A stretch of DNA of 64,000 nucleotides. It comes from Paramagnetospirillum magneticum AMB-1 (lineage in GTDB: Bacteria > Pseudomonadota > Alphaproteobacteria > Rhodospirillales > Magnetospirillaceae). Location of the stretch: contig NC_007626.1 of NCBI RefSeq assembly GCF_000009985.1, positions 2,226,011 to 2,290,010 of the forward strand. Reading direction: 5' to 3'. The translations under genes were made by a program, and so were the position numbers. Positions 43,405 to 52,975 of the stretch are shown piece by piece (position 1 is the first letter of the stretch; each line of letters begins with the position of its first letter). Under the pieces are notes generated by a model, which saw only the letters and a list, made by a program, of their open reading frames with translations, was not told the DNA's origin and made no database searches.

Positions 43405-44184
43405 CTACGCCCTGAGCTCCATGGTGATCGGTCCCACGGCGCGGCCGTGGATGAACTGATCCACGTATTCGTTGCCGGAATGGTCGATGTCCTTGGCCGG
43501 GCCGACCCAGATCAGGCGGCCCTTGTACAGCATGGCGATGCGGTCGGAGATCTTGCGGGCCGAGGCCATGTCGTGGGTGATGCTGAGCGCCGTGGCGCCC
43601 ACTTCCTTGCAGCACTTGACGATCAGATCGTTGATCACGTCGGCCATGATGGGATCGAGGCCGGTGGTGGGCTCGTCGAAGAAGATGATTTCCGGGTTGG
43701 TGGCGATGGCGCGGGCCAAAGACACGCGCTTTTGCATGCCGCCCGACAGCTCCGACGGCGACAGCTCGCCGGTGGAGGCGGCAAGGCCCACCTGAGCCAG
43801 CTTCTCGATGGCGATGTCGCGGGCCTTGGCGCGCTCCATCTTCTGGCCCTGGATCAGGCCGAAGGCCACGTTCTCCCACACCTTGAGCGAGTCGAACAGC
43901 GCACCGCCCTGGAACAGCATGCCGAACTTTTTCATGATCCGGTCGCGGTCCTTGGGCCCCATGCCGACCACGTCCTCGCCGTCGATGCGGATGGAGCCGC
44001 TCTCGGGGCGCAGCAGGCCCAGGATGCATTTCAGCATCACCGACTTGCCGGTGCCCGATCCGCCGATCACCACCACGGATTCACCCCTGGCGACGCTGAG
44101 GTCGATGCCGTCCAGCACCACCTTGGGGCCGAAGGCCTTGTGCACGCCCGTCAGTTCGATCTTCGGCACGCTGGTCATGGTCAT
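43405..44184 (-). CDS. mlaF: ABC transporter ATP-binding protein, MlaF type
   Basis: This protein of 259 residues has Walker A GGSGTGKS, the signature SELSGGMQKRVSLARA, Walker B IIFFDEPTTGLDP and the H-loop TLSITHDM-type region. The order (permease overlapping by ATGA upstream) and the signature fit the phospholipid-transport ATPase MlaF/Ttg2A, which acts in outer-membrane lipid asymmetry. MlaD and other Mla genes are not next to it here. Confidence 0.85.
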   Translation of the reverse strand: MTMTSVPKIELTGVHKAFGPKVVLDGIDLSVARGESVVVIGGSGTGKSVMLKCILGLLRPESGSIRIDGEDVVGMGPKDRDRIMKKFGMLFQGGALFDSLKVWENVAFGLIQGQKMERAKARDIAIEKLAQVGLAASTGELSPSELSGGMQKRVSLARAIATNPEIIFFDEPTTGLDPIMADVINDLIVKCCKEVGATALSITHDMASARKISDRIAMLYKGRLIWVGPAKDIDHSGNEYVDQFIHGRAVGPITMELRA

Positions 44185-44957
44185 TTCCCGAAGAACATGG
44201 CGGTGATGACGTAGTTGAACACCAGGATCATGATGGCCGCCGACACCACCGCGTTGGTGGTGGCCGCGCCGACGCCCTGGGCGCCGCCCTTGGAGTAATA
44301 GCCGTTGTAGCAGCCCATGAGCGTGATCAGGAAGCCGAACACGGCGGCCTTGGTCAGGCCCGAGATCACATCCAGCGGCTCGAGGAATTCCCAGGTGCGG
44401 GCGATATAGGTGGCCGAGTTGAAGCCCAGCTTGTAGACGCCGACGATATAGCCGCCGAACACGCCGATGATGTCGGCGATCAGCACCAGGAAGGGCAGCA
44501 TCAGGGTGCCGGCCAGGATGCGCGGCGCCACCAGATACTTGAAGGGATTGGTCGACAGCGTGGTCAGGGCATCGATCTGCTCGGTGACGCGCATGGTGCC
44601 GATCTCGGCGGCCATGGAGGCGCCGATGCGCCCCGCCACCATCAGCCCGGCCAGCACCGGGGCCAGTTCGCGGGTCACCGAGAGGACCACCACCGTGGCC
44701 ACGGCGCCCTCGGCGGCAAAGCGCGAGAAGCCGGAATAGGATTGCAGCGCCAGCACCATGCCGGTGAATACGGCGGTCAGGCCGACCACGGGCAGCGAGA
44801 AATACCCGATCTCGATGAACTCGCGCAGGATCAGCCGGGGATAGAAGGGCGGGCGGACGGTGTGCGACACCGCCATGGCGGTAAAGGCCGACAGCCGGCC
44901 CACATGGGCGAGAAACGCCAGAAAGACCCGGCCGACGGGAGCGAGAACATTGCTCAT
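44181..44957 (-). CDS. mlaE: ABC transporter permease, MlaE type
   Basis: This protein of 258 residues has multiple membrane segments and the MlaE-family motif AAEIGTMRVTEQIDALTTLSTNPFKYLVAPRILAG. The N-terminal part reads FIEIGYFSLPVVGLTAVFTGMVLALQ. It pairs with the ATPase gene by an ATGA overlap and itself starts inside the end of alr (ATGA). It is part of the inner-membrane lipid transport complex. Confidence 0.88.
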   Translation of the reverse strand: MSNVLAPVGRVFLAFLAHVGRLSAFTAMAVSHTVRPPFYPRLILREFIEIGYFSLPVVGLTAVFTGMVLALQSYSGFSRFAAEGAVATVVVLSVTRELAPVLAGLMVAGRIGASMAAEIGTMRVTEQIDALTTLSTNPFKYLVAPRILAGTLMLPFLVLIADIIGVFGGYIVGVYKLGFNSATYIARTWEFLEPLDVISGLTKAAVFGFLITLMGCYNGYYSKGGAQGVGAATTNAVVSAAIMILVFNYVITAMFFGK

Positions 44958-46069
44958 GAGGCGGCGCCCTCGGTGCCGATCCAGCGACGGAGATGGCGGC
45001 GTCCCAGGGCGGTCAGAACCTCGTAGCCGATGGTGTCGGCCTCGGCGGCCAAATGGTCGGGGCCGTAACCGGGGCCGATCAACTGGATCAACCCGCCGGG
45101 ATGGGCGCTCTCCACCGGGACGTCGGTGACGTCGAAGGTGGTCAAATCCATGGAAACCCGTCCGACCACCGGCACCTTCACCCCCCCGATCATGCCATGT
45201 CCGCGATTGGAGAGGGACCGGAACCAGCCATCGGCATAGCCGACGGCCACGATGGCCAGCCGCCGCTTCCCCTCGACGCGGTGGGTGGCACCATAGCCAA
45301 CGGTCTGGGGGCTGTCAACGTCACGGACCTGGACGATTTTTCCTTCCAGTTTAATCACTTGGCTCATGGGATTGGGGCGGCCCGGCATGGGATTGAGCCC
45401 GTAGAGGGCCGCGCCGGGCCGCACCATTCCAAGATGAAAGCCCCGGCCCAGGAAAATGCCCGACGACGCGGCGATGGACTGGGGCAGGGCGGGCAGATGC
45501 GAGGCCAGCCGACGCAGGGTGGTTAACTGGCGGGCGTTCATGGGCGAATCGCTGTCGTCGGCGCAGGCCAGATGGCTCATCACCAGAATGGGGCGCATGG
45601 CGGCCAGGATCTCCGGCTTGGCGGCCAGACGCTCCAACTCCGGCTCGGACAGGCCCAGGCGGCTCATGCCGGTGTCGATATGGATGGCCACGGCGGGGGC
45701 GCCGCTGCCCTTCTTGGCGAAGCTGGCCCAGCCGGTCATCTGGGACAGGGAGTTCAGGACGGGGATCAGTCCGTGGGCGGCGAACTCGGCCTCGTCACCG
45801 CCCATAGGCCCGCTGAGCACGTGAATCATGGCCCCCGGCAGCAGGCGGCGCAACGCGATGCCTTCATTGACGCAGGCGACGAAGAACGAACGGCAGCCGG
45901 CGGCGAACAGGGCGGGGGCGATGCGGTCCATCCCCAAGCCGTAGCAGTCGGCCTTGACCACGGCGGAGGCCTCGGCAGGGGCCACCAGGGCGGACAGCCG
46001 TTTCCAGTTGGCGACGATGGCCGCCACGTCGATGGTCAGCAGGGCGGTGGCGCGGGCAAGATCGGTCAT
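44954..46069 (-). CDS. alr: Alanine racemase
   Basis: The start at 46069 gives 371 residues (MTDLARATALLTIDVAAIVANWKRL). The PLP lysine is in SAVVKADCYGLG, and IHIDTGMSRLG, GMVRPGAALYG and GYADGW are typical. It makes D-alanine for peptidoglycan. The longer frame to 46210 reads into the neighbouring gene and is not used. It is co-transcribed with the transporter genes downstream. Confidence 0.95.
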   Translation of the reverse strand: MTDLARATALLTIDVAAIVANWKRLSALVAPAEASAVVKADCYGLGMDRIAPALFAAGCRSFFVACVNEGIALRRLLPGAMIHVLSGPMGGDEAEFAAHGLIPVLNSLSQMTGWASFAKKGSGAPAVAIHIDTGMSRLGLSEPELERLAAKPEILAAMRPILVMSHLACADDSDSPMNARQLTTLRRLASHLPALPQSIAASSGIFLGRGFHLGMVRPGAALYGLNPMPGRPNPMSQVIKLEGKIVQVRDVDSPQTVGYGATHRVEGKRRLAIVAVGYADGWFRSLSNRGHGMIGGVKVPVVGRVSMDLTTFDVTDVPVESAHPGGLIQLIGPGYGPDHLAAEADTIGYEVLTALGRRHLRRWIGTEGAAS

Positions 46070-46133
46070 GGTCCGTCCAGGCAAAGGGGAGAGCGCACCA
46101 TCCCTCTCTTCGCTCGGGAAAACAAGTCCCTGT

Positions 46134-46730
46134 TCAGCGAAGGCGCAAGTAGCGGCGCAGTTGCCAGACGCCCAGCCCGGCACAGGCCGCTCCGGCCAAG
46201 GCGATGACACCGGCGACGGCGCCCAGGATCAGGCTGATGCTGACATCCGCCGACCGGGAGCCGGTGGCGTCCAATCCGATGGCGAGGGCCTGCCGAATCA
46301 GGTCGATGGCGGGACGGCCCGCGATCCACGCGGTCGGCAAGCCGATGGTCAGGAGAATGATGGCCTGGGCCAGGGTCAGGCGCGGCGACGGCGCTCCGAT
46401 CCTGGGGAGGCTCTGCCGCAAGGCCAGGGTACGGCGCAGGCCGTAGCGGAATTTCCAACTGCCGGAGAAGGCGGGCAGGGTCGGATGATGGCGCAGCAAG
46501 GCGGCGATGGCCTGCTCGGGCAGATCGGGAGCGCGGCGAATGGCGGCGATCCGTTCCGCCTCGGACATGTCCGGGTGCGCCTCTTTCAGATCCCGGAGCA
46601 GGCTGTCGGCGGCCGCTTTGACCAGGGGGCCGCACAGGCGTTCATTGATGACATTGTACCCCACGGCGAACAGGGCCAGGACGGGGAGGATGAAGGCATA
46701 AGGGTCCGCCAGAAACGTCAGGTCGGGCAC
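46134..46730 (-). CDS. Membrane protein of unknown function
   Basis: The start is GTG 46730, five bases after AGGAGG. The 198-residue protein has an N-terminal membrane segment (YAFILPVLALFAVGYNVI). A basic cytoplasmic part with HPDMSEAERIAAIRRAPDLPE follows, then two C-terminal hydrophobic stretches (LAQAIILLTIGLPTAW and LILGAVAGVIALAGAACAG). No family recognised. Confidence 0.7.
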   Translation of the reverse strand: MPDLTFLADPYAFILPVLALFAVGYNVINERLCGPLVKAAADSLLRDLKEAHPDMSEAERIAAIRRAPDLPEQAIAALLRHHPTLPAFSGSWKFRYGLRRTLALRQSLPRIGAPSPRLTLAQAIILLTIGLPTAWIAGRPAIDLIRQALAIGLDATGSRSADVSISLILGAVAGVIALAGAACAGLGVWQLRRYLRLR

Positions 46731-46744
46731 GATGCGCCTCCTTC

Positions 46745-48265
46745 TCAGTATCCCGGCGGCTCTTCGTAATGGTCGCTGGCCGCCAGGTTGCCGAACTTGG
46801 TGTATTCGCCCTGGAAGGCCAGGCGTACGGTGCCGACCGGGCCGTGACGCTGCTTGGCGATGATCACCTCGGCGGTGTTGTGGACCTCTTCGCAGCGCTC
46901 CATCCACTTGGCGTGGCGTTCGTTGAACTTTTCCTGGGCCTCTTCCGGGCGCTGGCCCGGCTCGGCGCGTTCCAGGTAGTACTGTTCGCGGAACACGAAC
47001 ATCACCACGTCGGCGTCCTGCTCGATGGAGCCGGATTCGCGCAGATCGGCCAGTTGGGGGCGCTTGTCCTCGCGCTGCTCGACGGCGCGCGACAACTGGG
47101 AAAGGGCGATCACCGGCACCGACAATTCCTTGGCCAGGGCCTTCAGGCCGCGGGTGATCTCCGACACTTCCTGCACGCGGTTCTCGGAATTGGACGACGA
47201 GCCACGCAGAAGCTGCAGGTAGTCGATGACGATCAGGCCCAGGCCGTGTTGGCGCTGCAGACGGCGCGCCCGGGTGCGCACCGCCGAGATGGACAGGGCC
47301 GGCGTGTCGTCGATGAACAACGGCAGGCGGTGCAGGTTCTGGGCGGCGACCACCAGCTTCTCGAATTCCTCGTTGGACATCTCGCCCTGGCGGATCTTGT
47401 GGCTGTTGATCTCGGCCTGCTCGGCCAGGATACGGGCCGCCAGCTGTTCCGACGACATTTCCAGGGAGAAGAAGGCGGTGATGGCGCCGTCGACGCCCTT
47501 CTTGCGGCCCAGGGCGTCCACCTCTTCCTTGTAGGCATAGGCGGCGTTGAAGGCGATGTTGGTGGCCAGGGCGGTCTTGCCCATGGAAGGACGCCCGGCC
47601 AGGATGATCAGGTCGGAATCGTGCAGGCCGCCCAGCTTGGCGTCCATGTCGATCAGGCCGGTGGGCACGCCGGACAGCTTGCCCTGGCGCTTGTGCGCGG
47701 CCTCGGCGCTGGCCACGGCGCTGATCAGGACGGTTCGGAAATCCTCGAATCCGCCTTCGGTCTGGCCGGTGGTGGCCAGATCATAGAGCTTGGCCTCGGC
47801 CTTGCCGATCTGGTCCATGGCCGGCACGTCCAGATCGGGCGCGAAGGCGTCGTTGACCATGTCCTCGCCCATGCCGATCAGCGAGCGGCGCAGATGCAGG
47901 TCGAAGATCAGCTTGCCGTAATCCTCGGCATTGATCACCGAGACCACGGCATTGGCCAGTTGGGCGAGGTAATTGGTGCCGCCGATTTCGGCCAGCCCGC
48001 CGTCGTTTTCGAACCAGGTCTTCAGCGTCACCGGGTTGGCCATCTGGCCGCGCTCGATCAGCTTGCCGCAGGTGGCGAAGATACGCCCGTGCACCGGGTC
48101 GGCGAAGTGTTCGGGCTTGAGGAATTCCGAGACGCGCTCGAAGGCACGGTTGGACAGCAGGATGGCGCCCAGCAGGGCCTGCTCCGCCTCGTAATTGTGA
48201 GGGGGCACGCGAAAGCCGATACCCTCGGCGGGGGCGGCGGGATGGTCTGGGAGCATCGAGGTCAT
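46745..48265 (-). CDS. dnaB: Replicative DNA helicase DnaB
   Basis: This protein of 506 residues has the N-terminal helical domain (VPPHNYEAEQALLGAILLS) and the RecA-like motor with P-loop ILAGRPSMGKTAL. GLIVIDYLQLLRGSS and the arginine-finger region (RHGPVGTVRLAFQGEYTKF) are also present. A DnaA-box-like cluster lies 40-70 bases upstream of its start. The length and motifs are those of the essential chromosomal helicase. Confidence 0.97.
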   Translation of the reverse strand: MTSMLPDHPAAPAEGIGFRVPPHNYEAEQALLGAILLSNRAFERVSEFLKPEHFADPVHGRIFATCGKLIERGQMANPVTLKTWFENDGGLAEIGGTNYLAQLANAVVSVINAEDYGKLIFDLHLRRSLIGMGEDMVNDAFAPDLDVPAMDQIGKAEAKLYDLATTGQTEGGFEDFRTVLISAVASAEAAHKRQGKLSGVPTGLIDMDAKLGGLHDSDLIILAGRPSMGKTALATNIAFNAAYAYKEEVDALGRKKGVDGAITAFFSLEMSSEQLAARILAEQAEINSHKIRQGEMSNEEFEKLVVAAQNLHRLPLFIDDTPALSISAVRTRARRLQRQHGLGLIVIDYLQLLRGSSSNSENRVQEVSEITRGLKALAKELSVPVIALSQLSRAVEQREDKRPQLADLRESGSIEQDADVVMFVFREQYYLERAEPGQRPEEAQEKFNERHAKWMERCEEVHNTAEVIIAKQRHGPVGTVRLAFQGEYTKFGNLAASDHYEEPPGY

Positions 48266-48305
48266 GACCCGGGCATGTTAGCAGAAGCGCTGCGCTTGCG
48301 CGGGC

Positions 48306-48332
48306 TTATCCGCCTGTGGATAAGGTGGATAA
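48306..48332. promoter_or_regulatory. Cluster of DnaA-box-like sequences upstream of dnaB
   Basis: TGTGGATAA at 48315-48323 is an exact DnaA box (TTATCCACA on the other strand). GGTGGATAA at 48324-48332 matches 8 of 9, and TTATCCGCC at 48306-48314 matches 7 of 9. The first and second boxes also form an inverted repeat (CTTATCC/GGATAAG). They lie in the dnaB promoter region. Confidence 0.65.
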
Positions 48333-48337
48333 CGGGG

Positions 48338-48376
48338 AAAAGAAAACGGCGGCCGGAGCGAATGTCCGACCGCCGT
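48338..48376 (-). terminator. Intrinsic terminator after rplI
   Basis: On the minus strand ACGGCGG and CCGCCGT form a stem (48346-48352 with 48370-48376), extended by an inner CGGA/TCCG pair. TTTTCTTTT follows. It ends the rpsF-rpsR-rplI transcript just before the dnaB promoter region. Confidence 0.75.
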
Positions 48377-48398
48377 AACCTTGAAGCGATGTCGAGCC

Positions 48399-48962
48399 TT
48401 AGGCCTCGGCGGCTTCCGAGGTCTCCTCGGCGGCCACGTCTTCCTCGGCCGGAGCCTCCTCGGCTTCCACAACCTCGGCGGCAGCCGCGGCGGCGGCGGC
48501 GGCGCGCTCGGCTTCCTCGGCGGAGCGGGCGACGTTGATGGTCACCACCACCGACACTTCCGGATGCAGCGAAACGCGCACGCCGTAAGAGCCGAGGGTC
48601 TTGATCGGCTGATCAAGGTTGACCATGCGACGCTCGATGGTGAAGCCGGCGGCCTTGACGGCGTCGGCCACGTCCTTGCCCGACACCGAGCCGTAGAGCA
48701 TGCCGCTCTCGCCCGCCTGACGGACCATCAGTACCGACAGGCCGGTCATCTTGTCGGCGACGGCCTGAGCTTCGTCGCGGCGCTTGAGGTTCAGGGCCTC
48801 GAGCTGGACGCGCTGCTTCTCGAAGAAGGCCAGGTTGGCCTTGGAGGCGCGCAGCGCCTTCTTCTGGGGCAGCAGAAAATTGCGGGCAAAGCCGGGCTTG
48901 ACGTTGACCACGTCGCCCATCTGGCCCAGCTTCTCGATCCTCTCGAGCAGGATGACTTCCAT
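48399..48962 (-). CDS. rplI: Ribosomal protein L9
   Basis: This protein of 187 residues starts MEVILLERIEKLGQMGDVVNVKPGFARNFLLP, the L9 N-terminal domain, and has the conserved C-terminal domain to about residue 150. It ends in a long Ala/Glu-rich tail (AAAAAAAAEVVEAEEAPAEEDVAAEE), an acidic extension common in Rhodospirillales. The Shine-Dalgarno AAGGAGG overlaps the end of the upstream gene. Confidence 0.96.
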   Translation of the reverse strand: MEVILLERIEKLGQMGDVVNVKPGFARNFLLPQKKALRASKANLAFFEKQRVQLEALNLKRRDEAQAVADKMTGLSVLMVRQAGESGMLYGSVSGKDVADAVKAAGFTIERRMVNLDQPIKTLGSYGVRVSLHPEVSVVVTINVARSAEEAERAAAAAAAAAEVVEAEEAPAEEDVAAEETSEAAEA

Positions 48963-48963
48963 C

Positions 48964-49916
48964 TTATTCCTCCTTGCCGCCGCCGCTTGATTCGGCGCGG
49001 CGGAATCTCGTCATGAACCTCACCAGTCCCAAGCCGGCCACGGGAACGAACACCCAGTCCGAGGCCAGGAACAGACCTCCATACATCGCCGCGAGATAGA
49101 GTCTCGCGTTAGGCCGGCCAGCGACCCATCCGTGCACCGCCGCCAGACCCAGAAGGCCGAACGGCATCAGCGTCACCACCACCGCGCTGCGGGCCAGATA
49201 GCCAAGGTCACCCTCGGCCATGGCCCCGGTCGCCGCCGCGGTCGCCAGCACCATCCCCAGCCACAGCGGAAGCTCGAGCTCCCGATATGCCGGAGTGGGC
49301 CGCCGGTTCCTGCCGAGACGCACCAGGAAGCCTGGGCCGTCACGGCGTTCACCACCGCCATCGCCAACCACGAGCCGGCGACCATGGCCGGGAAGAACGG
49401 GACCCACCAAGCGGCCGCAGCCTTGCGCTGCTCGTTGGTGAGATCGGGGGCCATCATTTCCAGGGTGCGTCCGATGGTATCGGCGACCCAGGCCTGAAGG
49501 CTTCCATTCTCCACGCCGTCCGGTCGGTCCGGGACCAGGATCGCGCCGATCACCATCAGCGCCAGCCCGATTCCGGTCAGCCAGCTCAGCACCAGACCCG
49601 GCGGATACCATTCGACATCATTGCTGGCGCTGGTGCGCCACAACGATGCCTGACGGACGACCACCAGGCTTGGCAGCAAGACCACCACGGCGAAGGGCAG
49701 GGGGGCGAACCCGCCTGCCGTCAGCGCCACGGCGGCCGTCGCGGCCAGACTTGCCAACAGAACCGCTCCGTTGCCCCGGTAGAGCCCCACCATCATCAGA
49801 GGGAGGGGCGCCAGGTAGGAGAGCAGCATTCCGGCGGCAAAGCCTTTTGCCAGCGACAGGAACAGGAGTGAAGACACCAGTCCTGCCGCCAGCGGAACGC
49901 CAAACGACCTGGTCAC
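48964..49916 (-). pseudogene. DUF2232 membrane protein, apparent frameshift
   Basis: The frame from 49916 reads MTRSFGVPLAAGLVSSLLFLSLAKGFAAGMLLSYLAPLPLMMVG, with several membrane segments, as in DUF2232 (YybS-like) proteins. It goes out of phase after VVNAVTAQA at about 49330. A second frame, read to 48964, continues with FLVRLGRNRR, then LPLWLGMVLATAAATGAMAEGDLGYLARSAVVV and AMYGGLFLASDWVFVP. One missing base (a G in CAGGGCTTCC would restore it) explains both. In many proteobacteria this gene stands between rpsR and rplI, as here. Confidence 0.8.
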
Positions 49917-49938
49917 GGCGACCCGGCCGAACCTAAGC

Positions 49939-50217
49939 TCACTTCACCACGTAGGGCAGCAGACCCAGGAAGCGGGCGCGCTTGATGGCCTGGGCCAGTT
50001 CACGCTGCTTCTTGGCGGACACCGCGGTGATGCGCGACGGGACGATCTTGCCACGCTCGGAAATGAACCGAGACAGCAGCTTGATGTCCTTGTAATCGAT
50101 CTTCGGCGCACCCTCGCCCGAGAACGGGCAGGTCTTGCGGCGGCGGAAGAACGGACGACGCTGGGCTCCGCCAGCGGCGGCGGCGGGGCGGGGACGCTCG
50201 GTCTTGACCTCGGTCAT
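49939..50217 (-). CDS. rpsR: Ribosomal protein S18
   Basis: This 92-residue protein has [40 protein letters not shown] and [23 protein letters not shown], the S18 signature. The N-terminus carries a basic Ala/Pro/Arg extension. The start overlaps the rpsF stop (TAATG). Core operon rpsF-rpsR-DUF2232-rplI. Confidence 0.97.
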
Positions 50218-50651
50218 TATTCGCCTCCTTCCATACGGCGGGGTTCACGGTCACGGCGCGGACGATCCTCGCGGTCGTCGCGGCGCGGACGGTCATCGCC
50301 CTCGCCACGGCGGGGACGGTCGTCACGGGACTTGGACTGCATCATGGCCGACGGACCCTCTTCGAGTTCCTCGACGCGGATGGTCAGGGTGCGCAGCACG
50401 TCTTCATTGATCGACATCTGGCGCTCCATCTCCTTCACGGCGGCGGAGGGCGCATCGATGTTCAGCAGGACGTAGTGGCCCTTGCGGTTCTTCTTCACCC
50501 GGTAGGCGATGTTGCGCAGACCCCAGTACTCCTTCTTGGAGACCGAGCCGCCGCCCTGGGTGATGATGTTGGAGAGTTCCTCGGTCAGGGTTTCCACCTG
50601 GGGGGTGGAGATATCCTGGCGCGCGATGAACACGCATTCGTACAACGACAT
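50217..50651 (-). CDS. rpsF: Ribosomal protein S6
   Basis: This protein of 144 residues starts [22 protein letters not shown] and has the S6 fold to about residue 100 ([22 protein letters not shown]). The C-terminus is an unusual low-complexity tail with repeated DDRPRR units rich in Asp and Arg (about 107-144). It is the first gene of the ribosomal operon. Confidence 0.96.
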
Positions 50652-50806
50652 TCGAAAACCCCTTATGGCTTTTCTCTTCCCATATCGTCCCCAATGGACG
50701 AACAGGCATAGCCGTTACCCCCTTTCGGGAGCCGGCAAGGGTTGGAAGGGGCGCACTATACACAAATGGATTCGGGATGCAAGCGTGCCGCTTCGGGAAA
50801 ATCAGG

Positions 50807-52975
50807 TCAGGCGGGTTGCATCTCCGGCGTCAGGGCCATGTCCAGGCTCTCCGCCGCCGGGCGGGGCTGCACGACGGAGGCGGTGCTTCGGGGCTGCGGC
50901 TCCGGGCGTGGCACCTGGCGGCGGTCCACCTCGGGGGCGGCGGTGCGCACCACCCGGTTGAGCACCAGTCCCAGTTCACCCACCTGCGCGGCCATCTCGC
51001 CCAGCAAGGCGGTGACCGAAGTGGCTTCGGCGCCGCTGCGCCGCGCCTCGTCGGCCACGACGATGATGCGCTCGGTCACCTCGCGGGCCGCTTCGGCCGA
51101 TTGATGGACGTTGCGGGCGATTTCGCCGGTGGCGGCGTCCTGCTCCTCGACGGCGGCGGCCACCGAACTGGCGATGGTCTCCACCTTGCGGATGACGCCG
51201 ACGGTGGCCGAGATGGCTTCGCCCACATGGGCGGCCATGGCCTTCAACTCCTCGATGCGGCCGGCGATCTCGCCGGTCTGGCCGCCGGTCTGGTCGGCGA
51301 GGCGCTTGACCTCCGAGGCCACCACGGCAAAGCCCTTGCCCGCTTCGCCGGCCCGGGCCGATTCGATGGTGGCGTTGAGGGCGAGCAGCCGGGTCTGGCC
51401 GGCAATGGCGGCGATCATCGCCACCACGGTGTCGATGCGGCTGACGGCGTCCAGCAAGGTGGCGACGGTGGTATTGGCATCGTCGGCGGCGACCACCGCT
51501 TCGGCCACCAGGGAGGACGACGAGGCGACCTGACTGGCGATCTCGCGGATGGAGGCGGTCAGTTCCTCGGCGGCGCCGGCCACGGTCTGGGCGTTGGCCA
51601 GGCTCTGCTCGGCGGCGGCCGCGACCCGCTGGGAATTATCCTCGACCCGTATGGCCGAAGCCGCCATGCTTTCGGCGGCGCTGACCGCCTGACGGCTGCC
51701 GCCTTCCACCTTGGCGACCACCTGGCCGGTCTCGGTCTCGATGGTCGAGGCCATGGCCTGCAGGGCGGCGCGGCGTTCGGCTTCGGCCAGGGCGCGGGCG
51801 CGCTCCTGCTCCTCCTCCAGCCGGGCCACGGCGGCGGCATTCTCCTTGAACACCGCCACGGCGCGGGCCATGTCGCCGATTTCGTCTCCCCGGTCTCCGC
51901 CCGTCACCTGGACGGAGAGGTCGCGTTCGGCCAACCGCAGCATGGCGGTGGTGAGATCGCCGACCGGGCGGGTGATGGAGCGGGTCAGCACGATCACCAC
52001 CGCGGCGCCGGCGGCCAGGGCAAGCACCAGCGCCGCGGTGATGGCGGCGGCGGCCCGCGCTGCCTCGGCCCGGATGGCGGCGATGCCGGCCGACAGATCG
52101 GCGGCCAGGGCATCCTCGACGCCCTTCATCAGGTCAATGCGGCGGGTGGCGGCGGTGAACCAGCGTTCGGGCGTCAGGTCGCCGGGGGCTCCGTCCAGGA
52201 TCAGCTTGCGATATCCGGCCACCTCGGTGGCGGCCGACGATTCCAGCACCGTCTGCAGGGCGCGGCGCTGGGCGGGGAGGGCGCGCACGGCATAGGCGCG
52301 AATATGGGTGTCCTGCACCGCGGCCAAGGCGGCGATGCGCTGGCGGAAGCCCTCGTCCAGGCCGGCGGTCAGGGCGGCGGCGCCGGTGGCGCGCTCGATG
52401 CCGGCGTTCTCCTTGGCCCGCATCAGCTCCAGATAGGCGGCGATCAGGTTGCCGGTCTCCTGGCCGGTCTCGGTGGCCGTCAGCTTTTCGGCCACTCCCA
52501 GCAGCGATTCGATCAGCACGGAATAGCGCCCCACCGCCTGCGGCGCGGTCAGGTCCTGGCGGTCCACCGAGCCGCGCAGCGCCTGAAGGCCGCCCAGGTC
52601 GCGGTTCGCCTTATCGATGCTCCAGGCCAGTTCTTCGCCAATTCCGTCGCCCAAGCCCCCCATGGCTCCCGACAGGGTGGCGAGGCGCGGATTGGTCGTC
52701 TCCATCTGCTTGCCGCGTTCGCCCGCCATGCGAGCGCCCTTGGATGCCAGGAAGGCCGAGGACAGTCCGCGTTCCTTTTGCAGCTCATGGACGGTGGCGC
52801 CGATCTCGATGGTCAGCCCGGCCAGCCGGCCGGTGCGCTCGGCCTTGTCCATCTCGCGGAACTTGTCGAGATCGATCATGGTGGCCGACACGACCGCCGC
52901 CATGGCCGGCAACAGAATGGCCAGCCAGACCCGCCGGCCGATCTTCAAGTTGGACGTCAGTGCCGCAATCATCAA
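50807..52975 (-). CDS. Methyl-accepting chemotaxis protein with NIT sensor domain
   Basis: This protein of 722 residues has a membrane segment (VWLAILLPAMAAVVSA), then a nitrate/nitrite-sensing-type NIT domain (TVHELQKERGLSSAFLASKG). A second membrane segment (AAAAITAALVLALAAGAAVVIVL) and a HAMP domain follow. The C-terminal signalling domain has GFAVVASEVKRLADQT. The receptor is probably tuned to nitrate or nitrite. The long plus-strand frame opposite it is a shadow. Confidence 0.92.
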   Translation of the reverse strand: MMIAALTSNLKIGRRVWLAILLPAMAAVVSATMIDLDKFREMDKAERTGRLAGLTIEIGATVHELQKERGLSSAFLASKGARMAGERGKQMETTNPRLATLSGAMGGLGDGIGEELAWSIDKANRDLGGLQALRGSVDRQDLTAPQAVGRYSVLIESLLGVAEKLTATETGQETGNLIAAYLELMRAKENAGIERATGAAALTAGLDEGFRQRIAALAAVQDTHIRAYAVRALPAQRRALQTVLESSAATEVAGYRKLILDGAPGDLTPERWFTAATRRIDLMKGVEDALAADLSAGIAAIRAEAARAAAAITAALVLALAAGAAVVIVLTRSITRPVGDLTTAMLRLAERDLSVQVTGGDRGDEIGDMARAVAVFKENAAAVARLEEEQERARALAEAERRAALQAMASTIETETGQVVAKVEGGSRQAVSAAESMAASAIRVEDNSQRVAAAAEQSLANAQTVAGAAEELTASIREIASQVASSSSLVAEAVVAADDANTTVATLLDAVSRIDTVVAMIAAIAGQTRLLALNATIESARAGEAGKGFAVVASEVKRLADQTGGQTGEIAGRIEELKAMAAHVGEAISATVGVIRKVETIASSVAAAVEEQDAATGEIARNVHQSAEAAREVTERIIVVADEARRSGAEATSVTALLGEMAAQVGELGLVLNRVVRTAAPEVDRRQVPRPEPQPRSTASVVQPRPAAESLDMALTPEMQPA

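Noticed and set aside
46769..48538. 589-codon plus-strand open frame
   Set aside because: It is antisense to dnaB and part of rplI; no motif and no plausible initiation.
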